A DNA stretch of 5,718 nucleotides from Verrucomicrobiia bacterium (GTDB lineage Bacteria; Verrucomicrobiota; Verrucomicrobiia; Opitutales; Opitutaceae), in contig JAUHWE010000335.1 in NCBI GenBank assembly GCA_030424825.1, positions 1 through 5,718 of the forward strand, in the 5' to 3' direction. A model generated the notes under the pieces. That model ran no database searches and was not told the DNA's origin. It saw nothing but the letters and a program-made list of their open reading frames with translations. Numbering within the stretch: the stretch's first letter is position 1; each line of letters opens with the position of its first letter. Made by a program: the position numbers and the translations under genes. Below, piece by piece: positions 1-5,718 of this stretch.

Positions 1-1176
1 CGCTTTGTAACCGACGTCACCCATAGAATTTCTTCTCAGCCGAGACCCTCCCAACGTACTTGTGGATCGATAGCCTACGTCATCGCTGGCATCGACCACA
101 AATGGAGAGAGCGTGAAAACTTCTTCGCTTTCTTCGGGAGAAGGAGCCTGGGTATAAACTTCTTCACTTTTTTCCGGCGAAGGAGCCTGGGCCACTTCGA
201 TCTGCTGAAGTTGCCTTCTGGGACTGGAATCCATTTCTGGCAGGGGCGCGGCAAGGGATTCTGCATCCTGCTTTTTTAGTTGTATTGCCGGAGCTTCGTT
301 CTTCGCCGATTCCAGGGCGTCCAGGGAAAACTGGAACTCTTCTTCACTGATGGGTGAAATTTCCTCCCCAATAGAAGTGAGGGATCCATCCTGCTCAGAA
401 ATTCCTTGAGCGATTGCTGGAGACGGAAGCGGTTCAGCGACGGGAATGCCCCGAGCACGCAACCTCGAATTTTCGAGATCCTTTAGGTGCTGTTTATATT
501 CAGATACCGATTCCCTCAAAGAAGCTTGCCCACTCGCGATTTCAATGTCCAACCGATCGGAAGCCGCACTTTCTCCACTTTCCAGAATCTCTTTCCTTTC
601 TTGAAATTTTGCCTTCAAAAGCTCTTCTTTCTCATTAATCTCAGCTCGGAACTTATCCGATTCAGCCGAGAGATAACTATCAAATGCACCCCCATTTTGG
701 CGTTCTTCGTTATCTTTCAAAAGTGGAACGGTTTGTACGTTGTATACGTTCCTTTGAGACTCGACGTCGGTATACTCGATCGCCTCGTCTTGAAATAGCA
801 CAATTTGATCTGAGAACAGGATGATCAAAAACGAAGCGGCCACCGCTACGGGTATCAGCGGGTGATTGAAATTGAAGGTCAACAAACGGGATCGTTTTTT
901 TGGCTTCTCTTTGAAAATGGAGTCGCGGCGTTCCTTCGAAAGCTGAAAGGGTTCAGCGGAATCGTCTTCGAAACTAAGGTCGATTGCGCTGGCCTCTTTC
1001 ATGAACGAAGCGGCCTGCTCAAGCTCGTCCCGCTTTTTCGCGAACGCTGCGTCGCTGGCCAGTCGTTTCTCGATCTGGGCTTTATCTTCTCCGTCAAGTT
1101 CATCGAGAAGGTACGCCATCAGGCGGATCTCTTCGGGATCAACCTTTTCGTCTGTATTTAAGGGTTCGTCGGTCAT
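1..1176 (-). CDS. Membrane-anchored anti-sigma-like protein with a TonB-receptor plug-like segment (partial, 3' end outside window)
   Basis: The frame stays open for 392 codons from the ATG at 1176 to the left edge, so the C-terminus is missing. Residues 17-60 (MAYLLDELDGEDKAQIEKRL..., then a charged helix) resemble the short N-terminal segment of anti-sigma factors and of anti-sigma-headed vWA (YfbK-like) proteins of Planctomycetes and Verrucomicrobia. No zinc-binding HxxxCxxC is present. A basic patch (89-97, KEKPKKRSR) precedes one hydrophobic helix (about 106-122), predicting N-terminus in the cytoplasm and the rest in the periplasm. Residues 165-240 are strongly charged and helical, possibly coiled coil. 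A proline/glutamate-rich linker follows, with two 13-residue repeats (330-355). Residues 356-392 begin LSPFVVDASDDVGY and continue STLGGSRLR, like the start of an Opitutae TonB-dependent receptor plug. The start overlaps the sigma factor stop (ATGA), which suggests coupled translation and a sigma/partner pair. The unseen C-terminus could be a vWA domain, a receptor barrel or something else. The anti-sigma role is inferred. Confidence 0.75.
   Translation of the reverse strand, partial: MTDEPLNTDEKVDPEEIRLMAYLLDELDGEDKAQIEKRLASDAAFAKKRDELEQAASFMKEASAIDLSFEDDSAEPFQLSKERRDSIFKEKPKKRSRLLTFNFNHPLIPVAVAASFLIILFSDQIVLFQDEAIEYTDVESQRNVYNVQTVPLLKDNEERQNGGAFDSYLSAESDKFRAEINEKEELLKAKFQERKEILESGESAASDRLDIEIASGQASLRESVSEYKQHLKDLENSRLRARGIPVAEPLPSPAIAQGISEQDGSLTSIGEEISPISEEEFQFSLDALESAKNEAPAIQLKKQDAESLAAPLPEMDSSPRRQLQQIEVAQAPSPEKSEEVYTQAPSPEESEEVFTLSPFVVDASDDVGYRSTSTLGGSRLRRNSMGDVGYKA
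112..189 (-). repeat. Two-copy in-frame tandem repeat, 39 bp (13 codons)
   Basis: Two adjacent 39-bp units (151-189 and 112-150) encode QAPSPEKSEEVYT and QAPSPEESEEVFT at residues 330-342 and 343-355 of the anti-sigma-like protein. They match at 32 of 39 bases by eye, and 4 of the 7 differences are silent. This points to a fairly recent duplication kept in frame. The units form a proline/glutamate-rich spacer directly before the plug-like segment. Confidence 0.85.
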
Positions 1177-1718
1177 CGTCCTAGTCCCATTTGTTTGAAT
1201 TCGGCGGATAGCGCATTCACCGCCTGGTGCAGAATGTATCCAACATTCGAAACGGTCAGACCCGTCCTTTGCGCGATTTCCTTATAGCTTAGTGATTGGT
1301 CGAATTTCATTCGCACCACAGTCCTTGATTTAGTATCCAGTTTTTCGATCAGATCTCGCGCCACTCCCAGCATCTCCACGTGCTCGAGCTCTTCGTGAGG
1401 CAGCTTGGTCTCCAGAATCTCCAGATTCGAATATTCCGTTCGGTCTTCGTCGTCTAGAGGAGACAAGCGACTTTCTCGTTTGCTTAAACTGATCGCTAGA
1501 TTGTGCACGGTCCGGTAGAGCCAGGCTTTGGGTGATTGAACGTCTTCTATACTCTTCTGTAATCTCAGAAATGCCTCTTGCACGACATCCTGAGCGGTTT
1601 CTTGGCCTTCCGTGATTTTGAAGGCGTAGATCAGCAATGGCTTCTCTAGAGACGCAAAGAGTGACTCCAGAGACAGAACGTCTCTTTCGCTAGTTTGCGT
1701 CGATCGAAAGCCAGGCAT
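1173..1718 (-). CDS. ECF-type RNA polymerase sigma factor
   Basis: This 181-residue protein has the two-domain build and usual length of extracytoplasmic-function sigma-70 factors, which direct RNA polymerase to a dedicated promoter set. Sigma-2 spans about residues 18-84. It includes the acidic core-binding stretch (AQDVVQEAFLRLQ, 42-54) and the -10-recognition helix (PKAWLYRTVHNLA, 63-75). An acidic linker (about 86-115) follows. Sigma-4 spans about 119-175, with the -35-binding helix-turn-helix SYKEIAQRTGLTVSNVGYIL (144-163). The ATG at 1718 leaves a normal 17-residue lead before sigma-2. It has only a weak GAGA ribosome site placed very close, and no better start was seen. Its TGA (1173-1175) overlaps the next gene's ATG by three bases, so the downstream membrane protein is the likely regulator of this sigma factor. 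The exact ECF group and its target genes cannot be told from the sequence. Confidence 0.94.
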   Translation of the reverse strand: MPGFRSTQTSERDVLSLESLFASLEKPLLIYAFKITEGQETAQDVVQEAFLRLQKSIEDVQSPKAWLYRTVHNLAISLSKRESRLSPLDDEDRTEYSNLEILETKLPHEELEHVEMLGVARDLIEKLDTKSRTVVRMKFDQSLSYKEIAQRTGLTVSNVGYILHQAVNALSAEFKQMGLGR

Positions 1719-1918
1719 AATCTCGATTTAATACTAAAGGAATTTTAGGTTCCTGAGTAATAAGACTCCAAAGCCGCCTTTTCCTTAGAAAATAATGGAA
1801 AAACTTTCGAGACACCACCCAACAAACCACACACTACGAGCTTATACGCCGCCACCGGCCCGTTTAGATTCGGAAGGTTTTGGTCGGAGGAGAGGACTGT
1901 GGGGCATCGGGTTAGCTT

Positions 1919-1954
1919 CTAATGCGGCATAGCGCTCGCGCTATGCCGCGTTGG
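1919..1954. repeat. Long perfect-core palindrome, REP-like
   Basis: GCGGCATAGCG (1924-1934) and CGCTATGCCGC (1939-1949) are exact reverse complements around a 4-base CTCG loop. Weaker pairs, including two G-T wobbles, extend the stem outward to 1919/1954, for about 16 pairs. No T-run lies on either side, which argues against an intrinsic terminator. Strong GC-rich hairpins of this form just beyond a stop codon are typical of REP-type repeats that can protect mRNA ends or stop supercoiling. Whether this one recurs in the genome cannot be seen here. Confidence 0.7.
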
Positions 1955-1976
1955 TTGAGAAATCTTTGGGCACTGC

Positions 1977-1998
1977 GGACCGCCAGGGCCGACGGTCC
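1977..1998. repeat. Second short palindrome near the tatC 3' end
   Basis: GGACCG (1977-1982) and CGGTCC (1993-1998) pair around the 10-base loop CCAGGGCCGA. An overlapping alternative pairs AGGG (1985-1988) with CCCT (1997-2000). It lies 22 bp from the longer palindrome and 32 bp past the tatC stop. Two unlike GC-rich palindromes side by side suggest a composite intergenic repeat. It could also act as a weak RNA 3'-end stabiliser for tatC. Confidence 0.5.
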
Positions 1999-2030
1999 CT
2001 ACCCTGATAACATCCGTAGAGCTTACCCTA

Positions 2031-2870
2031 TCAATCGTCGTCGGCTAATATCCGCTCAATATCGTCGTCATTTTTCTTCTTCAAGAAGACGGACACCAAT
2101 ATCGCCACTTCGTACAAGACCCATAGGGGTATCGCCAACGCCAACTGAGTCACGGGTTCCGGCGGAGTCAATACCGCCGCTATGATGACAATTCCCAGCA
2201 CGATGTAGCGTCGGTACGTTCTTAGCTGCTGGGGAGTCACCACTCCCGCTGAAACCAGGATCACAATCGCCAGGGGCATTTGAAAGGCGAGCCCCAAACC
2301 AAGTATAGTGAAGGTGAGAAATCCGAAGTAGTTGCTAGTGGTCCAGAGCATCTGAAACCCGAGTAAGTTGTTGAACCATATGACTGCCGTAATCGTGCGT
2401 GGCAAAAGAAAGTAATATCCAAAAGAGCAACCGAGCAGGAACAAGACCAGTACCGCAATTGAACCGGGAACGAGAATCTTCTTCTCTCGAACCGTCAAGG
2501 CAGGGGCAAGGAACTTACCCACGTAGTATATAATAACTGGAGACGCGACCATTAGGCCGATTATGATGCCGATCAGCAGCATCGCCATAAATACGCCGGT
2601 AACGTTGTAAGTCGTCAGGCCGGGGAAAACGGTCATCAGCTCTTCTTCCGTCAAATGGGAATAGTTCGATTGCAGCGGCGCCAGAAGGATGTCCTTGACG
2701 TCCACTATGAAAATCATGGAGCCGATAAACGCCAAAATAAATACGACCAGCGGCTTGAGAAGGGTCCAGCGCAGTTCTTCCAAATGGTCCAGAAAGCCCA
2801 TTTGCTTCGGATCGCCGGCCCACTCGGGTTCATCGTCCTCTTCTTCTTCGTATGGTTCAATCTCGCTCAT
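2031..2870 (-). CDS. tatC: Twin-arginine translocase subunit TatC
   Basis: TatC is the polytopic inner-membrane receptor of the Tat pathway. It binds twin-arginine signal peptides and, with TatA/TatB, exports folded proteins. The hallmark MGFLDHLEELR motif (24-34) sits before the first membrane helix. Six helices are visible, at about 38-56, 93-117, 134-156, 181-206, 220-235 and 240-262. Other family marks are APALTVREKK (122-131, with the conserved cytoplasmic-loop Glu at 129), FQMPLAIV (196-203) and LTPPEPVTQLALAIPLWVLYE (first P at 236). At 279 residues it is slightly longer than E. coli TatC (258), mainly because of an acidic N-terminal tail (residues 3-16, almost all E/D) and an acidic C-terminus. 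Position 197 is Gln where E. coli has the TM4 Glu170. The ATG at 2870 follows a weak GAAGA. No tatA or tatB is present in the window, so they must lie elsewhere. Confidence 0.97.
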   Translation of the reverse strand: MSEIEPYEEEEDDEPEWAGDPKQMGFLDHLEELRWTLLKPLVVFILAFIGSMIFIVDVKDILLAPLQSNYSHLTEEELMTVFPGLTTYNVTGVFMAMLLIGIIIGLMVASPVIIYYVGKFLAPALTVREKKILVPGSIAVLVLFLLGCSFGYYFLLPRTITAVIWFNNLLGFQMLWTTSNYFGFLTFTILGLGLAFQMPLAIVILVSAGVVTPQQLRTYRRYIVLGIVIIAAVLTPPEPVTQLALAIPLWVLYEVAILVSVFLKKKNDDDIERILADDD

Positions 2871-3017
2871 TTAAATCTTCAAAACGATTTACATGAACAA
2901 CGGAATCGCATCGAGCAACTTCAATTTGCGCAAGCCCGAGAGCTGATGCCAAGGAAACGCGACAAGTCCTCACGTAGTCGGCTTTCCCCTCGCCCGAATT
3001 CGAAATCGGAAACAAGG

Positions 3018-3067
3018 ATCAATCCCGGCATCAAATTTCGCTTTAAGCTTCAGATGGCATCAATCCC
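3018..3067. repeat. Direct repeat of ATCAATCCC upstream of ppdK
   Basis: ATCAATCCC occurs at 3018-3026 and 3059-3067, 41 bp apart, close to four helical turns. The second copy is part of the small palindrome TCAAT-CCC-ATTGA (3060-3072), which overlaps the proposed -35 box of ppdK. This could be a regulator binding pair, but a 9-bp repeat can also arise by chance. Confidence 0.3.
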
Positions 3068-3068
3068 A

Positions 3069-3096
3069 TTGACAGACGCCTATCCGTCCTTATGAG
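3069..3096 (+). promoter_or_regulatory. Candidate sigma-70-type promoter for ppdK
   Basis: A perfect TTGACA (3069-3074) is followed after 16 bases by TATGAG (3091-3096), which matches the -10 consensus at four of six positions. Transcription would begin near 3103 and give a leader of roughly 70 bases. The -35 is strong, but the -10 is imperfect and the spacer slightly short. Confidence 0.35.
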
Positions 3097-3172
3097 GAAG
3101 CCTTTTCCTAGAGGAAGCTGTCATTTTTTTGGCTCCTCTTATACATCGCAAATCAATAATAGTTCATTCAGG

Positions 3173-5718
3173 ATGCCATCCAAAACAACTGCGAAAAAAG
3201 CAAAGAAGGCCGCGAGCAAACGCGCTCCAAAGGCCGCTAAATACGTTTACTCGTTCGGTAAGAAAACCGACGGTAACGCCAAAATGAAGAACTTGCTTGG
3301 CGGCAAGGGAGCCAATCTCGCGGAGATGGCCAGAATCGGTCTCCCGGTCCCTGGTGGCTTCACCATCACGACGGACGTCTGTGTTGAGTACTACAAGAAC
3401 GGACGCGTCTACCCAGCCGCCCTGAAAGGTCAGATCGCAGCAGCGATCAAGATTTGCGAAAAGGAAAGCGGCAAGAAATTCGGTGACCAGAAGAATCCCT
3501 TGCTTTTCTCAGTTCGCTCCGGTGCTCGCGAGTCCATGCCAGGCATGATGGACACCATCCTCAACCTCGGCCTAAACGACAAGACGGTGGAAGCCCTCAA
3601 GGCTAAGTCCGGCAATGGTCGCTTCGCCTACGACTGCTACCGTCGCTTCGTGCAAATGTACGGAGACGTGGTGATGGGCGTTCAGGCTCGGACCGAAAAC
3701 GAGCCCGACCCATTTGAGCACGCGCTACATGTTTTGAAAAAGGAAGTGGGAGTCACCGTTGATTCCGACTTGACTGAAGAGAACAACAAGGAAGTCATCC
3801 GCCGCTTCCAGAAACTCATCAAAGACCGCACCGGCGGCGCGTTTCCTCAGGACGTTCACCAGCAACTCGACGGCGCAGTCGGCGCAGTTTTCAATTCTTG
3901 GCAGAACGAGCGGGCGATCCTCTATCGCCAAAAGTACGGCATCCCCGCAGAATGGGGCACCGCAGTCAATGTCCAGCTGATGGTATTCGGCAACTTGGGC
4001 GATACGTCTGCGACAGGGGTAGCGTTCACACGTGACCCCGCCAACGGAGAGAATGTTTTCTATGGCGAGTATCTGATCAACGCTCAGGGAGAAGACGTGG
4101 TAGCGGGTGTTCGCACACCGTTTCCGATCGCCCAGCTCGCTGATGACATGCCCAAGTCCCACAAGGAGCTTTGCGTCGTCCGCAAAAAGCTCGAGAAGCA
4201 CTTCGGCGATGTCCAGGACTTCGAATTCACAATCGAAGACGGAAAGCTCTACATGCTCCAGACGCGTAACGGCAAGCGCACCGGCCTCGCTGCGGTCCGT
4301 ATCGCCGTGGAGATGACGAAGCAAAAGTTGATGACTCAGAAAACTGCGGTCACCAAGATCCCTGCGGATCAGATCTCGAGCCTCCTGGTTCCGATCTTTG
4401 ACACCAAGGCCATTAAGAAAGCCAAGCTCATGGCAACCGGCCTTCCGGCTGGTCCAGGTGCTGCTTCGGGTAAAATCGTATTCAACGCAGCCGACGCCGA
4501 GAAGGAAGTCGCTAAGGGGAACTCAGTCGTTCTCTGCCGCGAGGAAACCTCTCCGGAAGATCTGCGTGGCATGATCGCCTCAGATGGCATCCTCACTTCA
4601 CGTGGTGGAGTATCGTCACACGCCGCACTCGTTGCCCGCCAAATGGGTAAGGTGTGTATCTGTGGCGCTTCAGATATCCACATCGACTACGCCTCTGGCA
4701 CACTCAAGGCAGGCAAGACGGTTCTCAAGGAAGGCGACTCGATCTCCATCGACGGCACGACCGGTGAAATTTTCGCTGGCAGCGTCGCCACCGCACCTTC
4801 GGAAGTATCTCAAGTCCTCGCCGGCAAGATGAAGGCGAAGGATAGCTACACCTACCAGATGTTCGACCAGATCATGAAGTGGTCTGACAAGTACCGCACG
4901 ATGGGAGTTCGCACAAACGCCGACTCTCCTGAACAATCCGCCGCAGCGGTAGCAATGGGAGCGGAAGGCATCGGCCTTTGCCGCACCGAACACATGTTCT
5001 TCGAAGGGGATCGCATCTCGTACATGCGCGAGATGATTCTTGCTCCTTCAGAAGCGGCTCGCAAGGCAGCCCTCAAAAAGCTCCTCCCCTTCCAACGCAA
5101 AGACTTCAACGGTCTCTTCAAGGCAATGGAAGGTCGCCCGGTCACAATCCGTTTCCTCGATCCCCCATTGCATGAGTTCCTGCCACACGACGACGCTTCT
5201 CGTCGCGACTTGGCAGAACACTTGGGTGTATCGCCTGAAGTGATCAGCGATCGCGTGCATGCTCTCCATGAGCAGAACCCGATGCTGGGTCATCGTGGTT
5301 GCCGCCTCGGAATTTCCTATCCGGAGATTACTGAAATGCAGGCCCGCGCTGTTTTCGAAGCAGCCGCTCAGGTCCTCAAACTGAAGAAGAAAATCAAGGT
5401 GAAGCCAGAGATCATGATTCCTCTCGTAGGCTTCAAGGACGAGCTCGACAATCAGGTGGAAATCGTTCACCGCGTCGCTGCCGAGGTTCAGAAAGCCAAG
5501 GGCGTCAAGATCGACTACCTCGTTGGCACGATGCTCGAAGTGCCTCGCGCTTGTGTCACTTCATCCGAGATCGCGAAGACCGCTCAGTTCTTCAGCTTCG
5601 GCACCAACGACCTGACCCAGACCACTTTGGGAATGAGCCGTGATGATGCGGGTAGCTTCCTCGGCAAGTACAAGGACCTCGACATCATTCCGCAGAACCC
5701 ATTCGCGACACTGGATCA
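3173..5718 (+). CDS. ppdK: Pyruvate, phosphate dikinase (partial, 3' end outside window)
   Basis: PPDK interconverts pyruvate + ATP + phosphate and PEP + AMP + pyrophosphate in the cytoplasm, serving gluconeogenesis or pyrophosphate-linked glycolysis. 848 codons are visible, and the family is usually about 870-910 residues. The order is ATP-grasp domain (about 24-380), phosphohistidine domain (about 420-530) and PEP/pyruvate barrel (about 545 onward). By alignment from memory to the Clostridium symbiosum enzyme, nucleotide-site residues are R115 ([16 protein letters not shown]), D349, E351, Q363 and R365. The catalytic histidine is H483 ([15 protein letters not shown]). PEP-site residues are R604 (LCRTEHMFF), R660 ([10 protein letters not shown]), E789 and N812 ([12 protein letters not shown]). 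The catalytic cysteine should fall about 27 residues past the edge. Family similarity starts at Y24. Residues 1-23 are a Lys/Ala-rich extension. The ATG at 3173 is the only plausible start, since no in-frame upstream start was found back to 3128. AGG directly abuts it, so the ribosome site is poor. S481 replaces the usual Thr. Confidence 0.98.
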   Translation, partial: MPSKTTAKKAKKAASKRAPKAAKYVYSFGKKTDGNAKMKNLLGGKGANLAEMARIGLPVPGGFTITTDVCVEYYKNGRVYPAALKGQIAAAIKICEKESGKKFGDQKNPLLFSVRSGARESMPGMMDTILNLGLNDKTVEALKAKSGNGRFAYDCYRRFVQMYGDVVMGVQARTENEPDPFEHALHVLKKEVGVTVDSDLTEENNKEVIRRFQKLIKDRTGGAFPQDVHQQLDGAVGAVFNSWQNERAILYRQKYGIPAEWGTAVNVQLMVFGNLGDTSATGVAFTRDPANGENVFYGEYLINAQGEDVVAGVRTPFPIAQLADDMPKSHKELCVVRKKLEKHFGDVQDFEFTIEDGKLYMLQTRNGKRTGLAAVRIAVEMTKQKLMTQKTAVTKIPADQISSLLVPIFDTKAIKKAKLMATGLPAGPGAASGKIVFNAADAEKEVAKGNSVVLCREETSPEDLRGMIASDGILTSRGGVSSHAALVARQMGKVCICGASDIHIDYASGTLKAGKTVLKEGDSISIDGTTGEIFAGSVATAPSEVSQVLAGKMKAKDSYTYQMFDQIMKWSDKYRTMGVRTNADSPEQSAAAVAMGAEGIGLCRTEHMFFEGDRISYMREMILAPSEAARKAALKKLLPFQRKDFNGLFKAMEGRPVTIRFLDPPLHEFLPHDDASRRDLAEHLGVSPEVISDRVHALHEQNPMLGHRGCRLGISYPEITEMQARAVFEAAAQVLKLKKKIKVKPEIMIPLVGFKDELDNQVEIVHRVAAEVQKAKGVKIDYLVGTMLEVPRACVTSSEIAKTAQFFSFGTNDLTQTTLGMSRDDAGSFLGKYKDLDIIPQNPFATLD

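Larger units (their letters stand above)
1719..2030. other. Intergenic region between tatC and the sigma factor gene
   Basis: About 312 bp with no convincing gene. The half next to the sigma gene (1719-1900) is AT-richer and should hold the sigma gene's minus-strand promoter, but no clear pair of promoter boxes stands out. The half next to tatC holds two palindromes, described separately. Neither palindrome is followed by a T-run, so a standard terminator for tatC is not visible. The gap and palindromes suggest that tatC and the sigma pair are separate transcription units. Confidence 0.6.
2871..3172. other. Divergent intergenic region between tatC and ppdK
   Basis: About 302 bp lie between the two divergent start codons, with no supportable gene on either strand. 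Minus-strand frames are broken by stops every few codons, and the plus-strand open stretch here is a tail of an antisense frame through tatC. The ppdK-proximal end holds a promoter candidate, a repeated 9-mer and a possible hairpin: GAGGAAGCC at 3094-3102 against GGCTCCTC at 3131-3138, with one bulged A. A T7 run lies at 3124-3130 inside the loop. The tatC promoter should lie in the left part but no clear boxes stand out. Confidence 0.6.

Noticed and set aside
1..18. Second DVGY at the window edge as a tandem copy of the plug-like unit
   Set aside because: Receptor plugs of this type normally have a DVG-like stretch shortly after RLR, so the family pattern explains it without a duplication.
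487..1161. Plus-strand frames across the anti-sigma-like gene
   Set aside because: The minus-strand frame is continuous for 392 codons and has coherent protein features. The plus-strand frames are short and have no motifs.
1748..1753. GGAACC (minus strand) as an ECF -35 box for self-control of the sigma gene
   Set aside because: It is only about 30 bases from the start codon, so transcription would begin at or within the ATG. No convincing -10 was found at proper spacing.
1919..1954. The long palindrome as an intrinsic terminator
   Set aside because: Neither side carries a run of T residues in the right direction.
1922..2185. Plus-strand frame of 87 codons starting inside the long palindrome
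   Set aside because: It starts in a hairpin stem, runs antisense into the tatC 3' end and is very rich in arginine, as expected from a shadow frame.
2655..3095. Open 146-codon plus-strand frame over the tatC start and the intergenic region
   Set aside because: Most of it is antisense to a certain tatC. The part past 2870 gives a low-complexity, charged product with no recognisable motif, and no ribosome site was seen.
3124..3130. T7 run upstream of ppdK as part of a terminator
   Set aside because: The only local stem right before it is four pairs long and seven bases away, too weak and too distant. The longer hairpin closes after the T-run.
3725..4324. 199-codon minus-strand frame inside ppdK
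   Set aside because: It is fully antisense to strongly conserved PPDK sequence. Long opposite frames are expected over such a gene, and it resembles no known family.

Overview
The window reads as chromosomal DNA from a Gram-negative bacterium, most likely Verrucomicrobiota and probably class Opitutae. The best clue is the reverse-strand protein at the left edge. It ends in LSPFVVDASDDVGY...STLGGSRLR, the style of sequence that opens the plug of many Opitutae TonB-dependent receptors. The placement is from recalled family patterns, not from a search. No phage, transposase, CRISPR, tRNA or rRNA sequence was seen.

Layout: three genes lie on the minus strand and one on the plus strand. From right to left on the minus strand, tatC (2031-2870) encodes the integral membrane core of the twin-arginine translocase. 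A gap of about 312 bp (1719-2030) follows, holding two palindromes that look like REP-type intergenic repeats. Next comes an ECF-type sigma factor (1173-1718). Its stop codon overlaps the start of a membrane-anchored, anti-sigma-like protein (1-1176, cut by the window edge) in an ATGA junction. On the plus strand, after a divergent intergenic region of about 302 bp, ppdK (3173 to the window end, cut) encodes pyruvate, phosphate dikinase.

How the genes work together: the sigma factor and the protein after it form a likely two-gene regulatory unit, with a transcription factor and its membrane-bound partner made in coupled fashion. The partner is the most unusual item. It has a short anti-sigma-like cytoplasmic N-terminus, one membrane helix, a charged helical stretch, a 13-residue tandem repeat and then the receptor-plug-like segment. 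TatC (protein export) and PPDK (pyruvate/PEP interconversion) are housekeeping functions. They share only a divergent promoter region with each other, and no functional link to the sigma unit is visible.

PPDK keeps all the catalytic residues that fall inside the window. It carries a lysine/alanine-rich N-terminal extension, and a serine replaces the threonine usually found two residues before the catalytic histidine.
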